Assembly (NCBI GenBank): GCA_036170135.1
Contig: JAVHOP010000076.1
Span: 1 to 12,399, forward strand
Reading direction: 5' to 3'
DNA length: 12,399 bases
Origin: CG1-02-35-72 sp036170135
GTDB taxonomy: Bacteria > Bacteroidota > Bacteroidia > Flavobacteriales > Flavobacteriaceae
The position numbers and the translations under genes were made by a program. Numbering within the stretch: position 1 is the first letter of the stretch; the number at the start of each line of letters is the position of its first letter. Of the stretch, positions 1-6,389 are shown in pieces. A model generated the notes under the pieces. It saw nothing but the letters and a program-made list of their open reading frames with translations, was not told where the DNA came from and did not search any database.

Positions 1-395
1 ACACTCAACAATTGACTCGTACCCGTAATGGTGTAATTGGTACCACCGGTTGGATCGGTTTCGGTTTTGATATAAAAGGGTCCGTTTGCCCAATCAATGG
101 TAGAGAAAGTGCCTGAAACAACTGTTCCAGATCCGATTTCTATACTCACCAATCCGTTACTATTTGATGTTGGCATTTGGGTTTCAACATAAACTGATAC
201 AGGGTTCATCCCAGAGCCTTGCAAAATGCTAATTTGCATTCTTACCATTGTAGAAGTTATCAAAGCATTGCTACCATCTCTAATGACGGCTTGGTAACTC
301 ATTTTTTGAGGTGGGGATTGCGCTTTTATTTGTTGCGTTACAAATATGCTGGCAATTAAGAAAGCGATAAAATAAATGGTGAATTGTTTTTTCAT
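1..395 (-). CDS. Partial secreted protein, paralogue of the adjacent Lcl_C/DUF1566 gene
   Basis: This reading frame starts at the ATG at 393-395 and runs off the left edge after 131 codons with no stop, so only the N-terminal part is visible. Residues 1-25 look like a signal peptide (MKKQ start, hydrophobic core, QQIKAQ at the cleavage region). The remainder is the module that begins SPPQKMSYQAVIRDGSNAL and continues with PFYIKTETDPTGG near the edge. It aligns almost without gaps to residues 1-134 of the complete gene at 414-1487, at roughly 85-90 percent identity by eye, with a two-codon deletion around residue 63. This N-terminal module is common in secreted Bacteroidota proteins; its function is unknown to me. 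Only 18 bp separate it from the stop of the upstream paralogue, so the two are probably co-transcribed. Whether it also ends in an Lcl_C domain cannot be seen here. Confidence 0.9.
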   Translation of the reverse strand, partial: MKKQFTIYFIAFLIASIFVTQQIKAQSPPQKMSYQAVIRDGSNALITSTMVRMQISILQGSGMNPVSVYVETQMPTSNSNGLVSIEIGSGTVVSGTFSTIDWANGPFYIKTETDPTGGTNYTITGTSQLLS

Positions 396-411
396 TTTAA
401 AATATTTTAAA
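396..411. repeat. 16-bp perfect A/T palindrome in front of a start codon
   Basis: The sequence TTTAAAATATTTTAAA is its own reverse complement and directly abuts the ATG at 393-395. It fills nearly all of the 18-bp spacer between the two paralogous genes. It may only be the A/T-rich, TAAAA-type leader normal for Bacteroidota translation starts, which lack Shine-Dalgarno sequences. A palindrome could also be a weak hairpin or a protein-binding site, but nothing else supports that. Confidence 0.4.
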
Positions 412-413
412 GG

Positions 414-1487
414 TTAAAAAGAACGAATGGCACGGACGAAGGCACTAATATTTTTTGAGTTTGAAAAATAAGTATTGTTAGAAAAATTGACACCCCAATA
501 ATTTGTTGCACTATCTTCTGTTGAGCTTAGATAGATAGTTGTGTTATGAATACCAGTTATAAATGGCCATTCTAAGTATAGTAACTCTAATTCATATTTT
601 GAAGGAAGATACCAATCCCCATAGGTAATACCGTTTTGCGTAACCGAATAATCGGCACATATTTTCGCTGCAAAATTTCCAGATTGATTGTCATTCATTT
701 GTGAAGCAACAATCATGGCTGTATTCATTGCCCCAGCACCTAAACCATCTCCAGTAGCACCTGTTGCTCTAGATTGCCCGTTATACCAACTACTTGATCC
801 TTGATCTACTGGTGAGGCTATTAAGCCATGTTGCCCATTATCATAAACATAAAAAACAATACCACCGCCATATTGTTCATTGATATGATGTGAATTTGCA
901 GTCGTAGAAATTGTAGTTCCAATTATGGTAATACCACTTCCAGCAGTTAAAGCATCTTGTTTAACATCCCAATTGGTAATATCTGAGGAAGCAATTCCAT
1001 TTGCTGGAGATGCCACAAAAATGGGATCTGTTTCGTTAAGTGTACCCGAAATACTTTGTGCTGTCTTTGCATAAAACGCATAGGGCACACTTAATAGTTG
1101 ACTGGTACCAGTAATGGTGTAATTTGTGCCGCCGGTTGGATCGGTTTCGGTTTTGATATAAAAAGGTCCGTTAGCCCAATTAATGGTTGAAAAAGTTCCA
1201 GAAATAACGGTTCCTGTGCCGACTTCTAAACTTACCAATCCGTTAACATTAGAGGTTGGTGTTTGGGTTTCAACATAAACGGGTATCATATTACCACCCA
1301 TAGCAGAGCCTTGCAAAATACTGATTTTCATACCGACCATTGTAGAAGTTACCAAAGCATTGCTACCGTCTCTAATAACGGCTTGATAACTCATTTTTTG
1401 AGGTGGTGATTGCGCTTTTATTTGTTGTGGGACAAACAAGCTGACAATTAAGAATGCAATAAAATAAATGGTGATTTGTTTTTTCAT
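414..1487 (-). CDS. Secreted protein with Lcl C-terminal (DUF1566) domain
   Basis: A complete 357-residue protein. Residues 1-25 form a signal peptide (hydrophobic core, then QQIKAQ). Residues 27-145 are the Bacteroidota N-terminal module with KMSYQAVIRDG and PFYIKTETDPTGG. Residues 148-200 form a polar linker containing NWDVKQDALTAGSGI, which resembles linkers in fibre-like surface proteins. Residues 203-357 match the Lcl C-terminal (DUF1566) family: GGGIVFYV at 207-214, YGDWYLPSKYELELLY at 289-304, YLSSTE at 319-324 and the family-typical end VRAIRSF. This family is widespread in secreted and surface proteins, and its biochemical role is not established. No T9SS sorting domain follows the Lcl_C domain. 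The start is supported by the signal peptide and by the TAAAA-containing leader just upstream. The next gene downstream is a close paralogue of its N-terminal third. Other possibility: a surface adhesin or putative lectin-like domain. Confidence 0.93.
   Translation of the reverse strand: MKKQITIYFIAFLIVSLFVPQQIKAQSPPQKMSYQAVIRDGSNALVTSTMVGMKISILQGSAMGGNMIPVYVETQTPTSNVNGLVSLEVGTGTVISGTFSTINWANGPFYIKTETDPTGGTNYTITGTSQLLSVPYAFYAKTAQSISGTLNETDPIFVASPANGIASSDITNWDVKQDALTAGSGITIIGTTISTTANSHHINEQYGGGIVFYVYDNGQHGLIASPVDQGSSSWYNGQSRATGATGDGLGAGAMNTAMIVASQMNDNQSGNFAAKICADYSVTQNGITYGDWYLPSKYELELLYLEWPFITGIHNTTIYLSSTEDSATNYWGVNFSNNTYFSNSKNISAFVRAIRSF
1087..1487 (-). repeat. Duplicated 5' part of the Lcl_C gene, matching 1-395
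   Basis: Positions 1087-1487 align with 1-395 from the start codon onward, with a net 6-bp length difference and long identical stretches, for example around the codons for PFYIKTETDPTGG. The similarity begins at the ATG; the sequences just upstream of the two starts do not look alike beyond being A/T-rich. The second copy continues past the left edge, so the full size of the duplicated unit is not visible. Confidence 0.85.
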
Positions 1488-1523
1488 TGTTTTTAAATTT
1501 TAGTGTTAATATTCTTTTTTTGT

Positions 1524-1547
1524 TCCCGATACGCTTCGCTATCGGGA
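1524..1547. repeat. Inverted repeat TCCCGATA-N8-TATCGGGA
   Basis: Two perfect 8-bp arms (1524-1531 and 1540-1547) flank an 8-base GC-rich loop, CGCTTCGC on the plus strand. It is G/C-rich in an otherwise A/T-rich spacer. From memory, hairpins with a CCCGATA/TATCGGG stem are frequent in intergenic DNA of Flavobacteriia, so this is probably a dispersed REP-like element or part of a terminator. On the minus strand the downstream arm is followed by ACAAAAAAAG, not a T-run, so it is not a canonical intrinsic terminator for the genes here. Confidence 0.7.
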
Positions 1548-1559
1548 CTAATTCGACTA

Positions 1560-1579
1560 AGTGTTTTTTTAAAAACACT
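1560..1579 (-). terminator. Possible terminator hairpin after the T9SS gene
   Basis: The plus-strand sequence AGTGTTTTTTTAAAAACACT forms a 9-bp stem around two bases (8 bp with a realistic loop of four). It starts three bases after the TGA stop of the gene at 1583-2068, which is where a terminator is expected. The stem itself is A/T-rich and no T-run follows it on the minus strand, so termination would be weak and the call is tentative. I see no Bacteroidota-type promoter (TAnnTTTG) on the minus strand in the 95-bp spacer, so read-through into the next gene remains possible. Confidence 0.3.
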
Positions 1580-1582
1580 GTC

Positions 1583-2068
1583 TCATTGAGTTTTAATGAT
1601 TTTAAATATTTTAACTGGTTTCAAATTGCTTATAATTTTAAGATAATAGATGGCGCCAGGAAGCTGCTTCATTGTAATTTTACTACTGTTATTTTCCAGT
1701 TTTTTATGAGCTAGTAGTCTGCCGTTTAAATCGAATAGTTGGTAGGATAAATTTTTGTAATCCATATCAGTTATCGTAAGATTTAAAAAATCGGTAGTGG
1801 GATTTGGATAGGCCATCAGACTCAGATTAATTCCCAACAAATCATCAATGCCCAAAACTGCTGAAATTTCAAAAGGCTGTTGAACACCCTGTGCCATACT
1901 TCCGTTAGATCCTATACTAGTGGTGTAAACAATTTGACCAACTGAATAACTGCTCGTGCCACCACTTCCGGTTGCATCTCCACCCGAAGAAAGAATGGAT
2001 TCTTGTGCCTGAATTCCTCCTAAACTAAAAAGGAAAATGACGATTAAATAATAGGTTTGTTTTTTCAT
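1583..2068 (-). CDS. Small T9SS type A sorting domain-containing protein
   Basis: A complete 161-residue protein. Residues 1-21 are a signal peptide (MKKQTYY, hydrophobic core, GIQAQ). Residues 22-70 are a Gly/Ser-rich segment with SSGGDATGSGGTSSYSVGQ and GVQQPFEIS, a pattern I recognise from many short flavobacterial secreted proteins. Residues 84-161 are a type A C-terminal sorting domain (Por_Secre_tail type): YPNPTTDFLNLTI at 87-99, the YQLFDLNGRLL strand at 109-119, LPGAIYYLKI near 126-135 and the closing KIFKIIK. Such domains direct export through the type IX system and are usually removed or used for surface attachment. Once the signal and sorting domains are subtracted, only about 60 residues of passenger remain. 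The ATG lies five bases from the assembly gap, so its leader and promoter are not visible. Confidence 0.93.
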   Translation of the reverse strand: MKKQTYYLIVIFLFSLGGIQAQESILSSGGDATGSGGTSSYSVGQIVYTTSIGSNGSMAQGVQQPFEISAVLGIDDLLGINLSLMAYPNPTTDFLNLTITDMDYKNLSYQLFDLNGRLLAHKKLENNSSKITMKQLPGAIYYLKIISNLKPVKIFKIIKTQ

Positions 2069-2073
2069 AGTTC

Positions 2074-2173
2074 NNNNNNNNNNNNNNNNNNNNNNNNNNN
2101 NNNNNNNNNNNNNNNNNNNNNNNNNNNNNNNNNNNNNNNNNNNNNNNNNNNNNNNNNNNNNNNNNNNNNNNNN
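2074..2173. other. Assembly gap (100 N)
   Basis: Exactly 100 N, the conventional filler for a gap of unknown size. It hides the 3' end of the OmpA-family gene and whatever lies before the small T9SS gene. Reading the OmpA frame through the gap gives a stop overlapping the next start codon, but this is an artefact of the arbitrary length. Confidence 0.98.
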
Positions 2174-3708
2174 ATTTTAATGACCACACGTCTGTTTTTA
2201 GCGCGTCCATCAGCAGTTGAATTATCAGCAATTGGTGCCGAGGGTCCAAAACCTTTTGCTGTAAGCCGATTGCTTTCAATGCCTTTTTTTGTAAGATAGT
2301 CAACAACACTTTGGGCACGCAATTGGCTTAATTTGTTGTTAAGTGCCAAACTTCCGGTATTATCGGTATGGCCTTGAATTTCGAGTTTCATAACTGGATT
2401 ATCGCTTAAAAATTGAAATACTTTATCCAAATCGGTTGAGGAGCCGGTGTTTAAAGTGCCTTTGCCGACTTCAAAATAAATGTTATTCAGCACCAAACTT
2501 TGTCCTGCTTGGGCTTCTTCTATGGCTAATTCTAAATTGACGTAAAGTGTGGTGCTTCTGCTCAATCCTTTCGTGCTTATGTTTTCGATATTTGACAGAT
2601 AGCCAGCCTTTTTTCCGATAAGGGTAAAATCACTATCCGATTCTAATTGCGCTTGAAAAGAACCGTTTTCAGATTGACTTTGCGTTGTTATAAAACCCTG
2701 ATTAGAATTGTTTGTGATATTGATAACAACACCGCCCTCAGGATTGTTTTGGGTTTTATTAATCACAACGCCCTTTAAAGTGAATTTCGGATCGTTATGC
2801 GTTAAGGTAACATACAACTGATTGTCAGTTGATTTAAAATCATTTTTAGAAATAGGCACAAAAGATGAATTAATTTGATGCAATAAGCCACTTACAATAT
2901 AATCGGATGGTGTTATTGAAGTAAAAATTACTTTTCCGTCAGCATCAGTAAGCGCTTTGTGTTTTGCACCATCTAATCCGCTAAGGTTCACATCTACTTC
3001 TGCTAAAGGCAATCCGGTTTCTGCATCATTAACAGCGATAATAATATCCTTATTCTGAATGATTAAAGCTTTTTTAACGGGTTCAACCAAACTGGTGGTG
3101 TCAAGCGTTTTTGAAGGTTTTAATTTGTTTTTTCCGATTTGCATACCGATGCCAATAGCGTAATAAAAATGATCGTTTACAGTTGAAGATAAAGCGCGTC
3201 TATATTGGAGATTTGTAAAGATAAAAGCTTCATTAAAGAGATTGAATTGCAATCCGGCACCAATTGGCACATAGAGCCCTGTCTGTCCTTGATAAGTTGA
3301 AAATCCGATGCCACCGGAAAGATAAGGAACAACCGTGTAGTTGTCGGTTAACAGTTTTAAATTCAGTCCGATATTGGTATCCAATAATAGCTTACTACTT
3401 CCGTTAGTAGAGCCATCCTTAAAGAGATAATCCGTAAAACTGCCATCTATTGTGGCTATAAAATCAATATTTTTATGGATTCCTTTTAAGTAGTTTACGC
3501 CGATTCCCATTTGCATATCGCCAATTTTACTCCACAAATGGTTTTTGAGGACGTTGTTTAAAGAACTTGTTCTGATGAGCTGTGCGGTATTAAAATCGTT
3601 ATAAAAAACGTGAAATGCCAAAGTTGCAGGTTTTTTTTCGTGAGTAGCTTGGGCAGATAATTGTAGCACTAAAAAGCCCAAAACGATGATGCTGATAATT
3701 TTCTTCAT
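2174..3708 (-). CDS. OmpA-family outer-membrane/peptidoglycan-binding protein, 3' end in gap
   Basis: The visible part covers 511 codons. Residues 1-19 are a signal peptide (LQLSAQ). Residues about 25-193 look like a small outer-membrane beta-barrel with alternating strands ending in YAIGIGMQIGKNK. Residues about 218-303 form a CarboxypepD_reg-like beta domain (VNDAETGLPLAEVDVNLSG, then DADGKVIF). Residues 308-395 look like a second, related domain. Residues 400-511 are an OmpA C-terminal domain: FEVGKGTL near 412-419, GHTDNTG at 446-452, LSQLRA at 460-465 and NRRVVIK at 505-511. By analogy to characterised OmpA domains, D449 and R464, spaced 15 apart as in Acinetobacter OmpA, should bind peptidoglycan diaminopimelate. 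The domain is practically complete at the gap, so probably only a few residues are missing. It is the last visible gene of the right-hand operon, 10 bp after the 293-residue gene, and is the likely cell-wall anchor. Confidence 0.93.
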
Positions 3709-3718
3709 AGATTTTTAT

Positions 3719-4600
3719 TTAATCTTCGTTCTTTTTATTGATAGCTTTATTTTGATTAATGATGGTAAAAATAGCGGGCTCGCTTCTTCCTTGAATCGTC
3801 ATATCATTACTCGGAATGGGCTGTCCTTCCATATCGAGGGTTTGTACCGTCCAGATAAATTTTTGGTTGATAATAGTATCAATCATCGACAGATTGGTAT
3901 GCCAGATATATTGGGTCATGCCATGTAAAGCAGGCTCATCTAAAAGTGGACGGTTGCCGCGAAAAGCTTGCATTGGCGTTTGTCCCTGTAAGACTTCAAA
4001 AACCTGAACCCGATAAGTAGGTGGCTCAGCATTATTCGGAATCAATCCCGTCCAACGGAATGTGATTAAACTTTGCGCGATTTTCGCATCTAATTTGGCG
4101 CCATCGGGAGGATACATCAATATCGGCAATTGGTAAGATGTGATAAAAAACGGATGGGTTTGATGAGCTAAAACAATGTCTCCTTTAACATTCATAATTT
4201 CAACCATTAATTGGTATTGCCCGGCAGCTAAGCGTCCCGTCCGTTGCAAGGTACCGAGCACTTTACCTGATAAACTTAGATTTTGCAATTGTAGCGCATC
4301 AGCCATCGTAAATAAATTGACGCCTAATTTTAAAGAAATTATTCTGGCTGCATTGGGGTTAGAGGTGCCAATGCTGTTACCACTTTCATCCATTAAAGTG
4401 GTACGTAATTTAACCAAAGCATCGCCTTGAGACACGCCATACGAATATGAGATAATCATTTGGCCGTTAATCGGATTTGCCCATTGCGACAACCAAGGTT
4501 GTGGATGGCTATTTAAAGCGAGATTTAAAGTGATTTGAGATTGAACGAACGCTGTCATTAAAACAAATCCGATAATGATGATGAAGTTATATTTTTTCAT
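3719..4600 (-). CDS. Secreted protein with FN3-like domain shared with the first operon gene
   Basis: A complete 293-residue protein with no cysteine. Residues 1-21 are a signal peptide (MKKYNF, hydrophobic core, FVQSQ). Residues 22-155 appear to be one beta-rich domain with alternating hydrophobic residues. Residues about 156-280 form an Ig/FN3-like domain beginning LPILMYPPDGA and including ITFRWTG, YRVQVFEVLQGQT (196-208), NRP (216-218), MTQ (228-230) and FIWTVQTLDMEGQPI (248-262). The same pattern (YR, V, QGQT, QA, R, NRP, MTQ, F-W-VQ-L, EG-PI, S-P-F) appears at the N-terminal end of the visible Cys-rich protein at 9671-12399, so the two are homologous there. The C-terminus (281-293) is a short charged, lysine-rich tail. 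I do not recognise a named family. It lies between the barrel gene (16 bp) and the OmpA gene (10 bp), which suggests a periplasmic or surface adaptor. Confidence 0.88.
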   Translation of the reverse strand: MKKYNFIIIIGFVLMTAFVQSQITLNLALNSHPQPWLSQWANPINGQMIISYSYGVSQGDALVKLRTTLMDESGNSIGTSNPNAARIISLKLGVNLFTMADALQLQNLSLSGKVLGTLQRTGRLAAGQYQLMVEIMNVKGDIVLAHQTHPFFITSYQLPILMYPPDGAKLDAKIAQSLITFRWTGLIPNNAEPPTYRVQVFEVLQGQTPMQAFRGNRPLLDEPALHGMTQYIWHTNLSMIDTIINQKFIWTVQTLDMEGQPIPSNDMTIQGRSEPAIFTIINQNKAINKKNED

Positions 4601-4616
4601 TTTGTTGATGTTTGAG

Positions 4617-6353
4617 TTAAAATTTATAAAGCAGTCCGGTTCGCATAGTTGTTTCGAAATACTGTGGATTTCCCATATATATTGGCGTTAAAGTGTTTCC
4701 AGGAATTTCTGATCCAAAATGAAAAACATTCGCCGTCATGGTAAATTGCCAAGAGAGTTTTTTCTGTAATTTCCAATCGTAGCCTGCTGTGGCCATCAAA
4801 TTTTTATTGGCAGTAAAGGGCAACATGGTGCTGATATTATATTGCAGCTGACTCTTAAACTTGAATTTTTTACTCACCTCCCAAGTCATGCCAGTCGAAG
4901 CAGTAACCAAAGTTAAGTCTATTGATGGCGCGGTATTTTTAAACCACATGACACTAAAATCAGGACTCACTTTTTTGTTGAAAAATGTGGGAACATAAAG
5001 CAACATGGCCGTTTGTGTATTGTTGTGCGTGGTGACAAAAATGATGGTTTCGTCGTAAAGACTTTTGGTATAAGTAGCGCTAATCATATTACTCATTTTA
5101 GTGTTGCTCCAAGTATATGATGGGTTTAAACTGAGTTCATTGCTCACACTTTTATATCCCGAAAGGTCAGGTGCGCTGTAACCAAAATTGTTAAAGCTTG
5201 CATTTAAGCTAAATCGGTCGGTGAACTGCGTAAAAATATTGACATTAGCGATGAGTTGTTTGGTTCGGTCTGGTCCGGCAGTTCGGCTCAAATTCCCAAA
5301 ACGTTCGCCAAAGCTACCCACCACATTCATTTTCTTTTTCCAGATATTAAATCGTGTATCAATAAGATAATCAATCAGATCATTTTTCATAAACGGATAG
5401 CCGGCCGTAAAATAACCGGCGCCAAAATATTTGAATTTGGTTCCAAGCTCCCAATCCGATCCTTTTTTAGCGATTCCCGCTATCACTGCATTGTCTTTAT
5501 TTGTTGACGTATGTGCGGTGAGAAACGGTTTAAAATCAGCAACTGGTGTTGTAGAAAGTGGTGTGTTTAAGTTTAGGGTATGAAAACTTTGACCGAGTTC
5601 TAGATTGAATTTCCAACCGTTTTCTGAAGTCGTATTGGTTAAAAAAGTAACAATCATATTTTCTTGAGGATCGATAGGTGTTAAAGGTGGTGCTATTACT
5701 GAGCTACGTTTGTCAATAGATTTTACGAAATTAAATCCTGTAAAGTAAACACCTTCTTTTTCAAGTCCGATTTGCGCCATCCATTGATTGCGTTGGTAAG
5801 CGCCAATTACACCAGCCGGATTAGGAAGGCTTGGCGCTTCATAATTAATTGGACTTTGTGAGACGCCTTTAAATAATTTAATTCTAAATTTTCCGGGAGC
5901 CAAATTAACGCCATAACCAAATATACCTAAATCGCCGGTACTCAAATCGCTGTATTTCAGATTTTGGGTACCTAAAAGCCATTCCGTTTTGCCATTTTTT
6001 AGACGCAATCCAAAATTATTTGCCGGATTGGTTAAAAATTGCCAAAGGCTTTGTTTGGTTCCGGATGGCGTGGTAAAGTTGTTGAGCATCGGACTAAAAT
6101 TAAGGTTCATCGGAATTTCCCATTTGCCAATCATAAACGTCGGGTTAAAGGAATACCTGACAAGATTCCACGGCTTTCGCGCATTATAAAATGGTGGGGT
6201 AGAAGGTGGTCCCGGAATGCTGTTCAGTCCATAACCTTCATACGTTACACCCATACTACCACTGATGGAAAATGTTTTTTTTGCTTCTTGAGCGTTAACT
6301 TGAAAAGCCAGAAATAATACGAGGATTATTGCTATTTGTTTGAGGTGCTTCAT
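4617..6353 (-). CDS. Outer-membrane beta-barrel protein of unknown function
   Basis: A complete 578-residue protein with no cysteine. Residues 1-22 form a signal peptide (MKHLKQ, hydrophobic core, FQVNAQ). The rest is made of many short alternating hydrophobic/polar strands rich in Tyr, Phe, Trp, Asn and Thr, such as WEIPMNLNFSPML and WKFNLELGQSFHTLNL, and the last strand ends in LLYKF. A terminal aromatic residue is the usual outer-membrane insertion signal. The length would fit a large single-domain barrel of about 20 strands, but I cannot count them reliably. I see no TonB box or plug domain at the N-terminus, so it is not an ordinary TonB-dependent receptor. It is also much longer than the roughly 300-residue PorP/SprF proteins that often accompany T9SS substrates. 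Its place after two giant secreted proteins suggests an export or anchoring partner; this is inference. Confidence 0.88.
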   Translation of the reverse strand: MKHLKQIAIILVLFLAFQVNAQEAKKTFSISGSMGVTYEGYGLNSIPGPPSTPPFYNARKPWNLVRYSFNPTFMIGKWEIPMNLNFSPMLNNFTTPSGTKQSLWQFLTNPANNFGLRLKNGKTEWLLGTQNLKYSDLSTGDLGIFGYGVNLAPGKFRIKLFKGVSQSPINYEAPSLPNPAGVIGAYQRNQWMAQIGLEKEGVYFTGFNFVKSIDKRSSVIAPPLTPIDPQENMIVTFLTNTTSENGWKFNLELGQSFHTLNLNTPLSTTPVADFKPFLTAHTSTNKDNAVIAGIAKKGSDWELGTKFKYFGAGYFTAGYPFMKNDLIDYLIDTRFNIWKKKMNVVGSFGERFGNLSRTAGPDRTKQLIANVNIFTQFTDRFSLNASFNNFGYSAPDLSGYKSVSNELSLNPSYTWSNTKMSNMISATYTKSLYDETIIFVTTHNNTQTAMLLYVPTFFNKKVSPDFSVMWFKNTAPSIDLTLVTASTGMTWEVSKKFKFKSQLQYNISTMLPFTANKNLMATAGYDWKLQKKLSWQFTMTANVFHFGSEIPGNTLTPIYMGNPQYFETTMRTGLLYKF

Positions 6354-6389
6354 TGGGTTTTTGATTAAGAATTTTATAAATTCATTATT

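Noticed and set aside
1372..1578. Minus-strand open frame of 68 codons overlapping the start of the Lcl_C gene
   Set aside because: It lies out of frame with the signal peptide of the real gene and reads through the hairpin spacer; its sequence looks like a shadow.
1487..1714. Plus-strand open frame of 75 codons across the spacer and the end of the T9SS gene
   Set aside because: It overlaps the well-supported T9SS sorting domain on the other strand, crosses both inverted repeats and has no recognisable family or leader.
2025..2318. Minus-strand open frame spanning the first gap
   Set aside because: About a third of it is N; the remainder is a shifted frame of the OmpA domain and of the T9SS signal peptide.
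5188..5507. Plus-strand open frames inside the barrel gene
   Set aside because: They are antisense to a complete 578-codon gene with a signal peptide and terminal aromatic residue, and show no domain features.
4617..6353. TonB-dependent receptor or SusC-type barrel
   Set aside because: No TonB box, plug domain or N-terminal carboxypeptidase-like domain is visible, and the length is well below that of such receptors.
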